In this document: in pieces, positions 42,875 to 53,864 of the stretch | How the letters are laid out: the number at the start of each line of letters is the position of its first letter | Position numbering within the stretch: the stretch's first letter is position 1 | DNA from: Chaetoderma sp. LZ-2023a | Lineage: Eukaryota; Mollusca; Caudofoveata; Chaetodermatida; Chaetodermatidae | Length of the DNA stretch: 64,000 bases | Direction: 5' to 3' | Assembly (NCBI GenBank): GCA_034401795.1 | Contig: CM067373.1 | Location: 86,213,023 to 86,277,022, forward strand | The notes under the pieces: model-generated | Seen by the model: only the letters and a program-made list of their open reading frames with translations | Databases searched by the model: none | What the model was told of the DNA's origin: nothing | Made by a program: the position numbers and the translations under genes

Positions 42875-44928
42875 TCAGGACCGATAACCACGCCCAGATC
42901 CTCGTGCTCCCCGCCCCGCCCCGCGCGCACCTCGGTGCGCGGGCGGCTGCCTGGCTGACGGCGCCTGAGGAACCTGCGCCCCCCTCGCTGCTGGCCGAAT
43001 CGCACGCGGCCGAGGCTGCGACGGTGGCTGGCCTCTGACTTGGCCAGCACCACCTCGAGCCTGCAGGGGACGATACGCAGGGGCCGCGGCGCGAACGTTA
43101 GCACGACGCAGCACCTCAAACTGCTCGCGCAGCGCCCTCTGGTTATTCACCAGGGTGACCGTCTCCTGGAGGTGTCGACATCCCTCACCTCCAAAAAGAC
43201 CAGGACCCGTCATAGGCGTACGCAGTAGCCTATTGTACAGGTCCTGAGACGGGCACAGATTGTCCAGGGCAAACGTGCGTCTTGCCCGGACACTCCTGGT
43301 CACCGCCCGAGTCATACAGTCCAGCGCCAGGTTAATACCATCCTGGATGGCTCGCTGGACCGTGACCGGACTTGGCTGGCGCGATGCGGATGCCGTTACT
43401 ACCCCCTGTAACAGCTGGGAGACGTGGGACAGAGCGGCAATCGAAGCCCTCCCACTCTCCTCCGCATCACGCAACGCGGTATTCGCCGAACGCAACGCGT
43501 TCGAGCACAAGACCCCCGTGTCAGAACGGGAGCCTGGCCGCGCATCCTCACCCAAAGCCGCGCGGTCATCCACGCTGGGCTTGGGTACCACACCGTACCG
43601 CTGGTAAACCAGGGGCACGATGTGACAACGCCTGGCCACCTCGCGAGGGGCCTTCGCGAGACGTCCACTCGACTTAATGGACGACTCCGCCGCCTCGAAC
43701 ATGTCAACGACATGCTCCGCCAGCGGCAGAGAAGGCATAGCGTTAGCAGTCGGTTTCCCAGCTAACCACGCCTGTGGTCACGCTGGCTAGCCGACTGCTC
43801 CACGGGCAGATCAGGCCTAACGCTCACCAACCACTGGCAAGCGTCAGACCAATCCTCCTCCGTGGCTAACTGCGAGCGCTCTACAAGACGGGGGCCTTCG
43901 TCTTCCTCCTGAGCGCAAGCAGCAGAGCTTGACGGCGGGTACGCTGATACACCTGGCAAGCCAGGGAAAACATGCGGGCCTGACAGCACCGGCATGACAA
44001 TATCACTGGCTTGACCAGGAGCAGGCGCCGTGGCAGAGCGCGGGGCATATACCGCCCCACCACGGGCCTGGCCAGCACCAGCAACACCGTCGGCAAGCCG
44101 AGGTATGCGGTACCGCTGGCCATCAGCAGCGCCCTGGGCCACCACCTGAACCGCGGACTCTACTCCAGGGTGAGTAAAACCGTGGAAGAAGCCGCCTGTA
44201 TTCCCCGCGAGGGGTGCACAAACGTTTTCATCCATGTCCACGTCGTCAGACGGCGACCCTAGCAGGTAATCCTCATCACCCTGGTCAGAAAGATTAGACC
44301 CCGGGTCAGCAAAGAGAGCTAACCCGGGCTGACCAGGAACGGTGCCATAGGAGGTACTGGCCACCGCGGCGTGCGGATACCCCTGGACTGATAAGCAGCC
44401 CGCGGGTTCCAGCGACAACCGTCCACGGTCCCCTATCGGCGCGGCAATAAGCCTGCTGCCAGGGTCGTGGAACGCCCCCTCTAATGGGGCCACCTCTGAA
44501 TCGTCGAACAACGGAAGCGGTCTAAGGAAAACCGATCCAGAGGCGGGGATTACCTGCTCCGAAGCCGATGATGAGGACAGTAAAGGATTTGGTCCAGGAA
44601 GCATGCCACGAAGCAACTCTGGAACCAAATCCTTTATTGTCCTCTTCATCTCTCCCAACATCTCGGTCCGGAAGGCCTCCATATCCACCGCGGACGAGAC
44701 CTTCCCCTTACCCTTCCTACTTACAACCTCTCGTTTCCGCTTCTTCTTCTTCTCCTCCTCTACCACCTTGTCTGTCGCCTGTAAGCACAAGAATTCGGAC
44801 ATTAACTCGCCCCCCCAGTGCTTACATATGTCACAATTAGCCAAGGGACCACAAGGGCTACATTGATAGCAAAGATGAGGCAAGAACCTATCATGCAGAA
44901 ATCGTCCACAGGACGCGCAACCCGGTCC
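42875..44928 (-). pseudogene. A2 gag exon 2, one frameshift
   Basis: With seven C in the run near 44,809-44,815 the Cys cluster is in frame with the rest of gag (HLCYQCSPC...CDICKHWGGELMSEF). About 373 codons on, a one-base loss near 43,770, relative to the matching stretch of A3, moves the frame, and gag resumes at 43,738-42,875 with the GPGLFGG motif and the Arg/Gly-rich tail. A single indel separates this copy from an open gag. Confidence 0.75.
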
Positions 44929-45625
44929 CTGAAACAGGGCAAAGGACGAGGAGTATGAGCAAACTAGTTAAGCTTAGACACTCAAACCAACTCAAAGAGA
45001 AGGAAAACGATCATAAAGATCAATATACATCAGAAACCAGCATTGCAACTTGAATTGCTGATAAATACATAGCCAGGCTGATTATGACGTCATTAATCCC
45101 GTGACAGGAAAAATTCGATCCCAACAAACATCCAAGTGCAAGGACGAATTGTATGCTGAATGGATACGTCGACTACACAACCATCAGATACACATAGATA
45201 ACTCTTTTCTGGCAAAAATGTTAATTATCTCCCTTCGCTTACTATAATTAACATCACCACATTATCAATAACTAGATACCTGACACCTTGTATAGACAAA
45301 CCATCTAACGTGACGAACCGGAGTACTCCACCACCTGCACGCCTCTTAACTCTCTCCACCTCATGGGGAAGGAATTGGATCAAGAGGGCAAAGTGAGAAG
45401 ACCTTTATACTAGGCCTCCAACTCACTGGACATAATTTTTCATTTGGTTAGATAACCTAACAGTGTTAGTAGGAAATGGAACCATGGTGGAGAGAAAACT
45501 AACTCTCTGCTGCTGTGATGCCACCATCTAGCGTCATACAGACCTGTGGACATAAACAGAAAGAGAAATTAGCCTTAGGTAGCACCGAGTTGACATAAAC
45601 CAACTAACCTTTTACTAGAAGTCAC

Positions 45626-45676
45626 CTGATTTAAAGGTCCTAGGTCCCCCTTTGGCGAAGTGATCCTTCCTGCCAT
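45626..45676 (-). CDS. A2 gag exon 1 (predicted)
   Basis: Seventeen codons, MAGRITSPKGDLGPLNQ, then CAG/GTGACT. Joined to the acceptor at 44,929-44,930 it keeps frame into GPGCASCGRFLHD. The intron is 697 bp, shorter than in A1 and A3 because of the 66-bp deletion. Confidence 0.6.
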
Positions 45677-45780
45677 CCTAATCAGTGACTATCACTCCAA
45701 AATAACACCACCAAGTTATGTTAAAACAGTTTATAGAGCAAGGAAAAGCTTTTGCACAAAAAAACATGTGTGATCTCTCT

Positions 45781-45957
45781 GCCAATAATCTAGCAAAGAG
45801 GAAGTGCTAGTCTGCGCATGCGCGGTGGTGGGGCTGGCATCCGCCAGACTACGCTCTGACTCCCTGCCCAGTAGGGGCACCTAACTGTTTTAATCTGAGT
45901 GTTTATTGAGTGAAAGCCAATATTTAGCAATATCAAAAGTATTAGGGAGGTAAGTAT
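45781..45957 (-). repeat. A2 right inverted terminal repeat
   Basis: Mate of the left ITR. It shares the same private variants, as expected if both ends are copied from one template. Confidence 0.9.
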
Positions 45958-46063
45958 ACTCTTGAAGTGAAAACCAGTTTTTGCTCTTTTGCAGAAATCA
46001 GTTCCCCTTAATTATGCACGCCCAATGGAAAGACGTATCTCCCTACTGTGTCGGTCAGCCATA

Positions 46064-46782
46064 GATTGGAGTAACTGTTTCCTGTGTGATCAAGTTTAAC
46101 TGATGAAAAACTGACTTGTCCTTTGGATCATGCCTTTGGTAGTGTTGGATACAAAATACTAACTAAAGATGTTCCAATCTTCTATGTGCTTAGTCAGTTG
46201 CCATCCTCGTAAAACTGGATCGGCTTGATGATGGTGATGGTCTTGAACCCACATTCAAACAAAGACATGTCAAGTATCATAAGAGCTGGACTTTAAAATA
46301 TAATGAGAAAAATCTGCAAAACGCAAGAGTACTGATGAGATGCCTCCGATGCCTGAGAAGTTAACATGGCAGAAGATATCACACTCGGCCCATCCCGATA
46401 CAACCTGTCTCTTCTACAACAATCCTGGAATATCAAATAATCCTCTCCGCAATGCATCCACTGGAGATCTAGATACAAAAGGAAAGCAATGTACAAATAA
46501 TCTTCCAGATCAGTATCTATTAGCTAAGTTGAGTAGAGGTGATGTCGTAGCTATAAAACATGAAATATAATCCTCAATGTCTAGTAGCCCGCTATAATAT
46601 AGATCGTGCTCAATTGAATACATCACAGAAGAGCACTACACAAGATACAGCCAGACACATTGCCTTTACAGCGGAACTAATCTCCAACATGTAAATCTTG
46701 GATAGCGATGAGGCAACACCAGTATTCCAGCTGTTAGAACTTGTCAAACTGTATACGTCCATGCTAAATCAGCTAAATCAAT
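46064..46782 (+). pseudogene. Fossil of an uncharacterised multicopy invertebrate gene, 5' part
   Basis: Reading across frames gives DWSNCFLCDQ, ELTCPLDHAFGSVGYKIL, LDDGDGLEPTFKQRH.KYHKS, then KQCTNNLPDQYLLAKLSRGD, CLVARYN and DEATPVFQLLELVKLY. This order (N-terminal Cys motif, LDDG.GIE, LLAKLSAGD, CLVALYNRA, F.L..L..LY) matches a large uncharacterised family seen as many copies in cnidarian, mollusc and echinoderm genomes, as I recall it. Its function is unknown and it is probably spread by, or part of, a mobile element. Multiple stops and shifts. It runs antisense to STX5 and is cut by B2. Confidence 0.6.
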
Positions 46783-46815
46783 AAAGCATCCGCTTTTGTT
46801 TCTACGAGAATTCTT

Positions 46816-46975
46816 AATACTTACCAGATGTACTATTATGATAATGTCTATTATCTAGTCTAGCTCAAAATAAACAATTAAAACTCCACACTCTCCTGGT
46901 CCTGCCCATACTGTGTCCGGGAATTACCATAGCCCCAGGTACCGAGTCAATTCCCAATCACAGTCAGATTCGTCT
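46816..46975 (-). repeat. B2 left inverted terminal repeat
   Basis: About 160 bp, inverted relative to 58,728-58,884; it extends through CACAGTCAGATTCGTCTTA. Confidence 0.85.
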
Positions 46976-47030
46976 TATATTTGCCTTGACAAACAGCGAA
47001 AGCAGCTCAGCCTCACCTCAGCGGGTGGCC

Positions 47031-47081
47031 ATAGTACATCTGGTAAGTATTAAGAATTCTCGTAGAAACAAAAGCGGATGC
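47031..47081 (-). repeat. B2 half internal complementary region
   Basis: Only the part complementary to the left end remains. After GCGGATGC the sequence jumps straight to ATACGCTTGGG, which in B1 lies about 155 bp further on. The half complementary to the right end is therefore deleted. Confidence 0.8.
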
Positions 47082-47590
47082 ATACGCTTGGGTTCTGCCA
47101 TCTGACTCATAGAGCGCTAAACTTCCATGGTCTAGACTGCGCTCCCCCCCCCCTCTCTTTTGTCCGCACAAAATCCAGAGGGCTGTCAATGGGGATGCAA
47201 CACCCACCAGACCCGTGTGAGCCCCAAGTCTCAGCTAGGGCAGTCCAGTAGAGTGCAAAGAAGCTACTACAACTTCTAATTTTGAAAAAATATCAGTATA
47301 TCGACTAGATTTTCAAATTGGAATGAGTCTAATGTCTGTTTGAGAGGATAAGTATACTCTTATATCAGACTATTTACTTAAGCAGTCTGATATTTCGACT
47401 GTAAGTAAATATTAATATATTATTACCCACTTAATTAATGTAAACACTCACCATTTTGAGTGCTTGATCTTTCTTGATCATCCCAGGAGCTCGGCCCAAT
47501 CCACGGTCGTTCACTTGTCATGTGCATGGCTCTTGCTCAGTGCAGGAGGAAGTAACGTGCAATGTTTGTGAAGTGGTGGTCGGATGTGGC

Positions 47591-49012
47591 TTAACTAACG
47601 TTCGACAAATTGGCGACGGCTACCGGATTAAGTGCGCTGGAGATGTCGCGAAGGTAGAAATCAGTAAATGACGACTCGGTATGCCATTGTGCTACAGACA
47701 TCACCTCCTCTAATGAGACACCCTTAAAAAGGGGTGATGATGCTGCTAATGCTCGGACCTGATGGGCGTTCGCACGACCAATCTGCTTTCCTGTAGCAAT
47801 TTTGTGAGACATCTGAATAGCGTCAACTATCCAACGAGAAATAGTATCTTTCGAGACGTGCAAATGAGGAGCTTTGAGACATAACCACAGAGATTTAGGG
47901 TCATCTCTCCACTCCTCAGTACGTTTCTTACACCTTTTCAGACATCTGACAGGACACCAAGCAGAAGAGTTTGGGTTATGTCTGACTAAACTTGGCAAAT
48001 TGATCGGTTGACCTGGATATTTAAGTGACTGATTCTTTGCCAGGAAACAAAGACGTGGAAGTAGTCTTAAACCTTCACCCGTGACGACAAAACGGTCTTG
48101 TTCGGCAGATAGCGCATGAATTTCGCTTCTCCTTCTCGCCGATGCTGCTGCAAACAAGAAAACTGATTTAATAGTTAACAGTTTAATATCTATAGATCTA
48201 ATCAGTTCAATGGGAGCATGCCCTAAAACCTGTATAACAAGAGATAGATTCCGTGCAGGGATAGGAATTGGCTGTCTAGGTCGCAGATTGCTCATTCCTT
48301 TAATAACTTCATTCAAAGTGTCATTCTCCACTCCTTCAATAGATAGACTGGGAATGACTGAAGCTAATGCAGACTTATATGCTGCTAGGGTTGAAGGTAC
48401 AAGTTTGTCAACTTTGTATAAATGACAGATAAAATCTGCTACGTGTTGAACAGATGCAGACAAGGGATTAATATCTCTTCCATGGCACCATTCTGCAAAT
48501 TTGTTGATTCTATAATTATATGTTTTGGTGGTTGACCCTCTTCTGGCTGAAGCGACAAACTTCGCTGCTTGCTCAGAAAAGCCACCCTCAATTGCACGAT
48601 GCTTGACAACATCCATGCAGTCAATTTGAACATTTCCGGTCTGTCGTGAAGACACAGACCCTTGTTCTGAGTGATTAGATCCCTTCGTTCTGGAAGAGGG
48701 ATTGGATTGCAGACCAGAAGGTCTCCACCATCCGGTGCGTTTAGGAACGAGGAACATCATTGAATAGAAGCCTGGGGATGACTGATTGCGGACTAAGTGA
48801 ATCGCATTCTTCTGCTGAAGACTTTCGATTTCTGAACAAAAGGCCTCTAGACGATCGGATTCTCTTGGAACGGAACTAACGATTGACGGATGAGCCAGTC
48901 CGGTCCGTAGCCGTTTCTTAACCATTGACAGACCAAACAATCTTGCACGACCTGTTCCCATTGGTTTGAGAACAGTTGCAGTCTGCCTCCGACGGAAGGA
49001 ATCTGCACACAA
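47591..49012 (-). CDS. B2 chimeric frame: RT N-terminus fused to tyrosine recombinase
   Basis: A 473-codon open frame. Codons 1 to about 98 are RT fingers (EIESLQQKNAIHLV, SPGFYSMMFLVPKRTGWWRP); then, at a GGTC microhomology (48,720-48,723), the frame passes into the YR linker (SGLQSNPSS) and the full YR: SARRRSEIHALS, HQVR, AQWH, FTDFYL. RT motifs A-C and all of RNase H are gone. The YR catalytic set is complete and uninterrupted, unlike in B1. Whether it is translated is unknown. Confidence 0.85.
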   Translation of the reverse strand: MCADSFRRRQTATVLKPMGTGRARLFGLSMVKKRLRTGLAHPSIVSSVPRESDRLEAFCSEIESLQQKNAIHLVRNQSSPGFYSMMFLVPKRTGWWRPSGLQSNPSSRTKGSNHSEQGSVSSRQTGNVQIDCMDVVKHRAIEGGFSEQAAKFVASARRGSTTKTYNYRINKFAEWCHGRDINPLSASVQHVADFICHLYKVDKLVPSTLAAYKSALASVIPSLSIEGVENDTLNEVIKGMSNLRPRQPIPIPARNLSLVIQVLGHAPIELIRSIDIKLLTIKSVFLFAAASARRRSEIHALSAEQDRFVVTGEGLRLLPRLCFLAKNQSLKYPGQPINLPSLVRHNPNSSAWCPVRCLKRCKKRTEEWRDDPKSLWLCLKAPHLHVSKDTISRWIVDAIQMSHKIATGKQIGRANAHQVRALAASSPLFKGVSLEEVMSVAQWHTESSFTDFYLRDISSALNPVAVANLSNVS

Positions 49013-49126
49013 TTCGCGATCGATGTTGTACGAGATGACGTTAATTCGCCTAGGTGAAGATCCTCGACTCCCCTCGTTCCTTTTGTAACCGGAGCGGATC
49101 CAGCCGGAAACCCGCCAGGACCGTAC

Positions 49127-50144
49127 CTACGGCCACCCGTGGTTTCTTGGCAAATGACGGTCCGGAACCGCCACCACGGCTATCCTTATGGTAGCCGCCA
49201 CGGCCCGAACCGCCACCCTTCCTGTCCTCCTCATACGGCCTCTTACTAGAGGACTTTTATGAAGAACGACCAGGACCTTGAGAGCCGGATGGCCGATGGG
49301 CATCACGGCCAGAAGGACGGAAGGGCGATCTTTGGCGCTGCCTCTGCTGCGGTGCTGTTTGTATGACTGTTGCGGCTGAGTCCCTTTCGTTGACTTCCAC
49401 GACTTGCCGACTACTTCCTGCTCTGCGACCATTGACGTGACCTTGGATAAGGCTTGCCGTGCCAAGCCGCCGAACAAGCCTGGACCAATGAATGGCGCGG
49501 AAGATAACGCAGCTCTTATCTCAGGTCCTGGTTCTACAAAATCGAGAACCATTCTCCGTCGCTCAGCCAATGATTTCGTGATCACCCTGGCCAGGCAATC
49601 TTGAGATAGGCGCATGGAGTCCCGGATAATTCCGGGAGCAGCCTCTGGCACTACCCCACGTTCCGCCGCGCAGATCAGCATACCCTGCAGGATGGTACAA
49701 CCGTGCGAAAGCGCCGCCATGGCAGCTCTCGCCGCATCCTCAATGAGGGTCAACCCATTGAAAGGATCTTTGTTAGTCTGGGAAACTAACGGACGAGAAC
49801 GCCCTTTAGCTTTGCCAGCCAATGGCCTATTCAGCGCCTCTCTCTCCCCGACGGAAAGCCGTGGGACCCGGGCATACTGGTGATAGGCTAGCTCCGGAAA
49901 ACGGACCCTACTCCTAATCCCTTTCGGGCCTTCGGTAACGTAGTCCGGCTGGACCATACGGTACGCCGCCACCTCCAACATGTCAGAGGTCAACGTATCC
50001 AAAGGCAGAGCAGGCATGGCCGAAGAGCCACTGGACAGAGCGCTAGCCGCTCGCTCTGACATCCGCTCCATCGCCGGATCGCACTGAGATCCCTGATCTG
50101 ATGCCAACCCTAGACGGCCGGATATCCATTCAACCTCGGTGGAA
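49127..50144 (-). CDS. B2 gag, 3' part
   Basis: An open frame from the A3 border (..STEVEWISGRLGLASDQ) through SERAASALSSGSSA and GPGLFGGLARQAL to a basic tail, ending NHGWP at 49,127. It is the continuation of the frame that ends ESSF on the other side of A3 (57,199). With A3 removed and one AAT kept, the two sides read through without a shift. Confidence 0.75.
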
Positions 50145-50185
50145 AATAAACGAAATCTAGGATTTCTTTTTTCACGAGAGAGTTG

Positions 50186-50362
50186 ATACTTACCTCCCTA
50201 ATACTTTTGATATTGCTAAATATTGGCTTTCACTCAATAAACACTCAGATTTAAAACAGTTAGGTGCCCCTACTGGGCAGGGAGTCAGAGCGTAGTCCGG
50301 CGGATGCCAGCCCCACCTCCGCGCATGCGCAGACTAGCACTTCCTCTGACTAGATTATTGGC
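50186..50362 (-). repeat. A3 left inverted terminal repeat
   Basis: Inverted relative to 57,005-57,182; both carry GTCCGGCGG where A1 and A2 have GTCTGGCGG, again showing ends copied from one another. Confidence 0.9.
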
Positions 50363-50432
50363 TGACACACATGCAACTATTAAGAGCCTGAAGACCGAGC
50401 CTCTGTGGGGTGGAGAGGCCGGGTCCGTATCT

Positions 50433-50531
50433 AGGGAGGTAAGTATCAACTCTCTCGTGAAAAAAGAAATCCTAGATTTCGTTTATTTCACTTCAAGAGT
50501 ATACTTACCTCCCTAATACTTTTGATATTGC
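50433..50531 (-). repeat. A3 internal complementary region
   Basis: Two-part sequence complementary to both A3 extremities; same layout as A1. Confidence 0.9.
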
Positions 50532-51062
50532 CAGAATTCGAAAGTGAATCTGGCGGGAGGGAGGCGAGGTCAAAAGACCAGCTCATCCCTATACGCTTTT
50601 CTGCGTTTAAGGCACTTAAACTTCTGAAACTGTAAGAAAAAACAGTCAGGATTTGACTAACCATCGGATAACACCACCGATGTATGAGAGATGACCGAAT
50701 GTCATATGCGCTCCCCCCCCTCTCCTTCCTGGGAGGAAGAGTCGACTGACCTCAATGTCCTATACGCTCTCTACGTACAAGTGCCATGTACTACAGGACA
50801 GAGACGAAAAAGCTCCATTTTCGTAACTCTCAACAATGAACCACACAAATACACAAACCATCACCATATTAATAACGGGTAATCGTGACAATACAATCAA
50901 CAACGGACAACACATGAACAAGACTGACCTTGTTGAAATGGCTGCTGACATCATCTTCCCATCGGTAAAGACTGATGCAGGCCCAAAAAAGTGGGTGTTT
51001 CCATAAATTAATTGTGATATATATAAGTAATGAGGAAATCACCTCAAAAAATATAAACCGAT

Positions 51063-53864
51063 TTATTTTTTCAAAACCGACAAGGCGAGAGGATTAGAGG
51101 TGTCACGGAGATAATGGTCTGTAAAACTTGACTCACAGTGCCACTGAGCCACCGACATAATATCATCCACAGGGACCCCATTAAATAGGGCCGTGGATGT
51201 CACTACGCCGCGGACACTGTGAGCCTTGGCCACGTCAACCTGCTTCCCGGTGGCGGATTTATGGCAAAACTGAATGCATTCCACAATCCACCTGGAAATG
51301 GTGTCCTTAGAAGCCCTCCCATGGGGTTCAATATATGACAACCATAACGCTGACTGGTCGGTGCGCCATGCCGCCGTACGTTGTTTGTACCGGCGCAGCG
51401 CCCGGACGGGACACCATGCTTTAGAATTAGGATCATATCTAGTTAAAGCAGGCAAAATAATAGGTTGACCTGGATATTTCAACGACTGATTTTTAGCCAA
51501 GAAATTAATCCTAGGTAGCAGCTTAAGGCCTTCCCCTGAAACCACAAAACGGTCATCCTCGGCTGATAAGGCATGAATCTCACTCCTACGCCTAGCCGAG
51601 GCCGCAGCAATTAAAAACACAGTCTTCAGTGTTAATAGTTTCATAGAAATGGAACTAAGTGGTTCAAAAGGCTTATCACCTAGTACTTGAAGCACTAGCG
51701 ATAAACTCCAAGACGGAATCACCGGTGGATTCCTTGGTCTTAGATTGCCCATGCCTTTAATTAATACATTCAATGTATTTACTTCATCACTTCCCCTCTT
51801 AGCCAAGCAAGGAATAACAGACATTAATGCTGACTTATAACCAGCAATAGAGTTAGGCTTGAGGCTATAGGCATCATAGAGGTGACAGAGGAAATCAGCT
51901 ACTACTTGAATAGATGAATCCATTGGATCAATACATCTTTTTGAGCACCATTCTGCAAATCTGTTGATTTTATAATTATATGCTCTGGAGGTTGACCCCC
52001 TCCTGGCTTTGGCCATAAACATGGCTGCTTGCTCAGAAAAGCCCTCCTTAATTCTAGATTCCTTGACAACATCCACGCAGTCAATCTGAACATTGACGGA
52101 TTGTTGTGAAGGGCCTTGCCCTGGAAGATAATATCGTCCATCAGAGGCAGAGGAACCGGATTGCAGACCAGAAGGTCCAGCAGATCCGTATACCATGATC
52201 GGCTTGGCCAATCCGGGGCGATCAGAAGCACTTGGCATTCCTCTTGTCTGATTTTCTGAAGAATTTTTGGAATCAGGATTGCTGGAGGGAATGCGTATGC
52301 ATACATTCTCCCCCAGCTGATAGCTAACGCATCTGTTGCGAAAGCGCTTGGATCCGGAATCGGAGAGACGTACGTCGTCATCTTCGCATTCTTCTTCGTT
52401 GCGAACAAATCGATGTTGGGTTTCCCCCAATGGTCGAACAGACGATCCGCCACACATTGATTTAGTTGCCATTCCGTGGGTAAAACACTCATCCTTCGGC
52501 TCAATGAGTCTGCTAGCAGGTTTAACCTTCCCGGAATATGAACTGCTTTCAAGGTAATCTGGTGATCCAGACACCAACAAAGCAGTTTCCATGTCATCAT
52601 ACAGAGACTGGGCGACTTCGTTCCGCCCTGGCGGTTTATGTAAGTCACAACTGTTGAGTTGTCTGAACGAATAAGAACAATCTTGCCCTGAACTTTCTGT
52701 AAGAAATGTTCCAGGGCCAGGACTACTGCTTTTAGCTCCAGTAGATTTATATGTTCCTTTGACTGTTCCAGATTCCAAAGCCCTGATATCGTGTACTCTT
52801 CCAAGCAAGCTCCCCAGCCCTCCATCGATGCATCTGTATACACAGTCACCTGAGGGTGGGGAGGGGTTAGCAAAACCCCCGGCAAGAGATTCTCTGTATT
52901 CAACCACCATTGCAGGTGGTGAATGAGAGGCGCCAACACTGACACATTCGAGTCCAGCGAACCTGTACTCTGGGTCCACTGTGTCATGAGAAATAACTGG
53001 ATCGGCCGCCTGCGTAAGGCGGCCTGAGGAATGACTGGTTCCAATGAAACCATCAACCCCAGCATTCTCAAGTAAACCCGTGCCAGGACATGACGACTGT
53101 CGCACACTGACTGAATTAATGAGATGAGTTTCTGAACTCTCTCCTGAGTAGGATAAACATATCCTGTCTCTAGATCGAAGAACATCCCCAGGTAAACAAA
53201 CTTCTGGGATGGAGTCAGCTCTGATTTTGGGAAATTGATCATCCAGCCTAAGTCTGTGAGAGTTTTCAAAACAATCTCCAGATTGGCCGACAAACTTTCC
53301 CGGGTGTGCGCTTTCAACAGCCAGTCGTCTATGTACGTGTGGACTGCTATGCTTCTCCTGCGGAGGTATGCTGTGATTGCAAGAACCACACGGGTGAAAA
53401 CCCGAGGAGCCGTGGAAATTCCGAAGGGCAACACCCTGAATTCCCACTGTCTGCCCTGGAATGCAAATCTCAGGAAGCGACAGAAACTCCCGTGGATGGG
53501 GATGTGGAAATAAGCGTCCTTCAAATCTATCGACGCCGTCCACATCCCCCTCTCCAACCCCGCCAACACCGAGCGCACCGTTTCCATCTTGAAACTGGGC
53601 GTCTCGATGAACTTGTTCAGTGGCTTGAGGTTGAGAATCGGTCTCCACCCTCCGGTGCGTTTTGTTACCAAGAACAGGGTTGAATAGAAGCCCGGACACC
53701 TTTGTGCCGGCTGAATAGCTCCTTTTTGTACGAGGGAATTTATCTCCTCCTCGATACACAACCTTTGATCTGGATCTCTCGGAATGGGAGTCCAGACTGG
53801 CACCAGAGACAGTCGCGACGGCGGGCCTGTCATCCACTGTGGATGATACCCCACGGAAAGCCAT
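51063..53864 (-). CDS. A3 tyrosine recombinase ORF
   Basis: 933 codons overlapping RT/RNase H for about 1.96 kb. The YR catalytic residues are complete (SARRRSEIHALS, HSVR, AQWH, FTDHYL). In the last roughly 320 residues it differs from A1 at only a handful of positions, including the Arg/His site. Confidence 0.87.
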   Translation of the reverse strand: MAFRGVSSTVDDRPAVATVSGASLDSHSERSRSKVVYRGGDKFPRTKRSYSAGTKVSGLLFNPVLGNKTHRRVETDSQPQATEQVHRDAQFQDGNGALGVGGVGEGDVDGVDRFEGRLFPHPHPREFLSLPEICIPGQTVGIQGVALRNFHGSSGFHPCGSCNHSIPPQEKHSSPHVHRRLAVESAHPGKFVGQSGDCFENSHRLRLDDQFPKIRADSIPEVCLPGDVLRSRDRICLSYSGESSETHLINSVSVRQSSCPGTGLLENAGVDGFIGTSHSSGRLTQAADPVISHDTVDPEYRFAGLECVSVGASHSPPAMVVEYRESLAGGFANPSPPSGDCVYRCIDGGLGSLLGRVHDIRALESGTVKGTYKSTGAKSSSPGPGTFLTESSGQDCSYSFRQLNSCDLHKPPGRNEVAQSLYDDMETALLVSGSPDYLESSSYSGKVKPASRLIEPKDECFTHGMATKSMCGGSSVRPLGETQHRFVRNEEECEDDDVRLSDSGSKRFRNRCVSYQLGENVCIRIPSSNPDSKNSSENQTRGMPSASDRPGLAKPIMVYGSAGPSGLQSGSSASDGRYYLPGQGPSQQSVNVQIDCVDVVKESRIKEGFSEQAAMFMAKARRGSTSRAYNYKINRFAEWCSKRCIDPMDSSIQVVADFLCHLYDAYSLKPNSIAGYKSALMSVIPCLAKRGSDEVNTLNVLIKGMGNLRPRNPPVIPSWSLSLVLQVLGDKPFEPLSSISMKLLTLKTVFLIAAASARRRSEIHALSAEDDRFVVSGEGLKLLPRINFLAKNQSLKYPGQPIILPALTRYDPNSKAWCPVRALRRYKQRTAAWRTDQSALWLSYIEPHGRASKDTISRWIVECIQFCHKSATGKQVDVAKAHSVRGVVTSTALFNGVPVDDIMSVAQWHCESSFTDHYLRDTSNPLALSVLKK

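Larger units (their letters stand above)
38989..45972 (-). mobile_element. A2: DIRS-type retrotransposon, single insertion
   Basis: About 6.98 kb with the same architecture as A1. It is inserted in ordinary intronic sequence (left flank ...CACAGTTT, right flank ACCAGTTTTT), not in a B element. Sequence variants separate it from A1 and A3, including a 66-bp deletion in the gag intron near 45,609 and a CCACCACCGCGC version of the ITR. RT/RNase H and YR frames are open and the YR Arg box is intact; gag carries one frameshift. It is the best preserved of the three A copies. Confidence 0.9.
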
